Source: an uncultured Mycoplasmatota bacterium
Lineage (GTDB): Bacteria; Bacillota_I; Bacilli_A; RF39; UBA660
NCBI GenBank assembly: GCA_900547995.1
Contig: URIY01000016.1
Location: 1-33,837 of the forward strand
Length of the DNA: 33,837 nt
Reading direction: 5' to 3'
Below the pieces are notes generated by a model. That model ran no database searches, was not told where the DNA came from, and worked only from the letters and a program-made list of their open reading frames with translations. Position 1 is the stretch's first letter. Every line of letters starts with the position of its first letter. The position numbers and the translations under genes are program-made. Below are positions 32,426 through 33,837 of this stretch, piece by piece.

Positions 32426-33712
32426 TTAATCATCAAATCTTAATTGAAAATTAGTTTGTAAATCATTAAGATCTGAGATGGTTGAAGTAAGTGATTTTAA
32501 TAGGTGTGCACTTACTTCTTTTATTTTGAGTTTTAATGATTTAGTTAACATATTTCCTAATTCTAGTAATTGTCTAATAGTATGAGCAAATTGAATAAAA
32601 TAGTAATGGCATTTCATAGAATTATCATTTCTACTATTTAAGTGAGTTATATCAAACGTTCTATGTTTTTGAGTATAAAAACCTTCATTTTCTATTTTCC
32701 ATCTTTGTCTACCAAGTTTAACTACTTTATCAATATTATTATCATTAACTTGTATATTACTTATATATCTAAATGTAGTTGTTTTATTTTTCTTTGATTC
32801 AATATATTTGAACACATTAAGAATATTTTTGTTGAATTCTATATTAGAAGATAAAAAATAATTTGTTTTTGTTGTTTCGTTTAATAATTTAATATTACCT
32901 TCAAAAGCATCATTAATTTCTTTTAGTCTATCAGGTTTTAAATTAAAAATATAAAACCAATGATACTTTTTACAAATATTAATAATTGGAGTAGTTGCAT
33001 ATAAGCCATCACCAGTAATAATAAATTTATACTTTGGATAATTTTTCTTAATGCGTTTAATCATTCTTTTAAATGCTTTAGTTTCACAATCTTGTTTTTG
33101 CTTTTCAGTAAGCATTTTTTTATTTTCAATAAATTCAGAATCTAAACTTATGACAATATTACCAACAACTAATTTACATTCTAAAACATACTTATAGTAT
33201 GAGACTTTACCATCTTTATGTTTTCTTTGTAAGCAATTACTATTCAAATTATAATTATGATTAGATAGACCCGTACCATCAAAAAGAAGCTGAAAAGCTC
33301 CTTCGAATTTATATTTATCAAACATTTTTGATCTTAATAAAGTTTTAACAATATATTTTTGAATGTCTTTAAGTTCAGATATTTTAATATTCATAAATAC
33401 ATCCTGAATAGTTTCGCAATAAGGAAGTTCAGACAGTTTAGTATTACAAATATTAGATATATTTTTAATACATGCATCAGTATTGAACTCATCTGATGAA
33501 ATATTAGAAAGTGAAGTTAATCCACAAATCAAACCAAATAATCTAGTCACACAAATAGTTTTCATATTATATGTAACATATGACTGGTGTCTAGCATCAG
33601 TTAATTCTTCAAATCTATCAAATAAATCAGGCAAATATTTTTTTATTATAGAATATAATTCAATAATTAAGTTTTTATCTTTTCTTAGTTCTCTTCTTTG
33701 TTTTCTATTCAT
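32426..33712 (-). CDS. IS4-superfamily-like DDE transposase
   Basis: 428 residues, AAAGGTGG upstream of the ATG. The N-terminal ~100 residues (FEELTDARHQSYVTYNM...LFGLICGLTSL) resemble the helical region of DDE_Tnp_1-associated proteins. Catalytic candidates: Asp145 in LLFDGTGLS, Asp235 in IITGDGLYAT and Glu341 in GRQRWKIENEGFYTQKH, with Arg337 and Lys349 in place as in the Y-R-E-K signature of IS4-like enzymes. The exact IS family is not certain (ISAs1 or an ISNCY group are alternatives). No frameshift is visible. The gene fills almost the whole element. Confidence 0.85.
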   Translation of the reverse strand: MNRKQRRELRKDKNLIIELYSIIKKYLPDLFDRFEELTDARHQSYVTYNMKTICVTRLFGLICGLTSLSNISSDEFNTDACIKNISNICNTKLSELPYCETIQDVFMNIKISELKDIQKYIVKTLLRSKMFDKYKFEGAFQLLFDGTGLSNHNYNLNSNCLQRKHKDGKVSYYKYVLECKLVVGNIVISLDSEFIENKKMLTEKQKQDCETKAFKRMIKRIKKNYPKYKFIITGDGLYATTPIINICKKYHWFYIFNLKPDRLKEINDAFEGNIKLLNETTKTNYFLSSNIEFNKNILNVFKYIESKKNKTTTFRYISNIQVNDNNIDKVVKLGRQRWKIENEGFYTQKHRTFDITHLNSRNDNSMKCHYYFIQFAHTIRQLLELGNMLTKSLKLKIKEVSAHLLKSLTSTISDLNDLQTNFQLRFDD

Positions 33713-33796
33713 TACTACGTACCACCTTTGTATTATATAGTAATTATATCAAATTTCTTTGCGAAGAAAATTTACTCTTATTGCTCAATTCCAAAA

Positions 33797-33827
33797 GTAA
33801 ATGCAACTTTTGAAGGTTAAATGCAAC
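33797..33827. repeat. GTTAAATGCAAC repeats at right edge
   Basis: GTAAATGCAAC (33797-33807) and AAGGTTAAATGCAAC (33813-33827), the latter identical to 264-278 at the left edge and in the same orientation. They lie just outside the DDE element. Probably the end of another copy of the IS30-like element beyond the window. Confidence 0.55.
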
Positions 33828-33837
33828 TTCAGTCATG

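Larger units (their letters stand above)
32251..33782 (-). mobile_element. Insertion sequence with DDE transposase, ~1.53 kb
   Basis: AATAAGAGTAAA at 32251-32262 and its exact inverse TTTACTCTTATT at 33771-33782 flank a complete transposase gene, giving an element of about 1,532 bp. Outside the twelve bases the arms diverge. I see no clear target-site duplication, so the true ends could be a few bases farther out. The element is intact and probably active or recently active. It inserted just upstream of the minus-strand hypothetical gene. Confidence 0.7.

Noticed and set aside
33483..33740. 85-codon plus-strand frame opposite the transposase
   Set aside because: Antisense to the transposase N-terminus; no recognisable product or ribosome binding site.
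1..33837. Composite transposon formed by the elements at both ends
   Set aside because: The left remnant is IS30-type and the right complete element is a different DDE type with other terminal repeats; the interior is ordinary core genes.

Overview
The window is AT-rich DNA (roughly 30% G+C by eye) from a low-GC Gram-positive bacterium using the standard code: Trp is TGG, and TGA acts as a stop at the ywiB-like/argS overlap. HrcA/CIRCE control, PolC, RNA polymerase delta, a T-box leader, a SpoIIID-like regulator and strong AGGAGG-type ribosome binding sites all point to Bacilli/Firmicutes. Very AT-rich genes, compact spacing and pilin-like surface proteins suggest an uncultured gut-type Bacilli lineage (RF39/Mollicutes-like). 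That placement is inference.

Layout. 1-310: remnant of an IS30-type insertion sequence (a 44-codon transposase N-terminus and terminal-repeat-like GTTGCATTTAAC motifs). 342-6937: heat-shock operon hrcA-grpE-dnaK-pepF-dnaJ behind a promoter with two CIRCE-like operators; GrpE has a cysteine-rich metallothionein-like N-terminus, and oligoendopeptidase F sits between dnaK and dnaJ. 6943-10069: signal peptidase I, then a c-di-GMP-I riboswitch plus intrinsic terminator in front of a 785-residue secreted protein with eight ~73-residue helical repeats. 10054-12275: PH-like protein, ribosome recycling factor, and a membrane-anchored surface protein. 12350-16736: ywiB-like/argS/rpoE and prfA/prmC operons. 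16726-18181: an atypical prepilin-like protein with an ALK/LTK-like glycine-rich domain. 18185-21766: a valine T-box leader (GUA specifier) before an HD-domain hydrolase and valS. 21853-22396: a type IV pilin-like gene. 22422-25720: lepA, thyA and a SpoIIID-like regulator with two related HTH halves. 25733-26984: three related small HTH proteins. 27009-31830: polC. 31820-32247: a small unknown gene on the minus strand. 32251-33782: a full-length DDE insertion sequence. The right edge again carries GTTGCATTTAAC motifs.

How it works together. Most of the window is housekeeping: protein folding, translation (argS, valS, prfA, prmC, frr, lepA), transcription (delta) and replication (polC). The accessory layer is surface-directed: signal peptidase, a c-di-GMP-gated repeat protein, two prepilin-like proteins and one membrane-anchored ectodomain protein, which suggests c-di-GMP-linked attachment. 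The other unusual locus is the SpoIIID-like gene with its run of small HTH paralogs, probably regulators of unknown targets.
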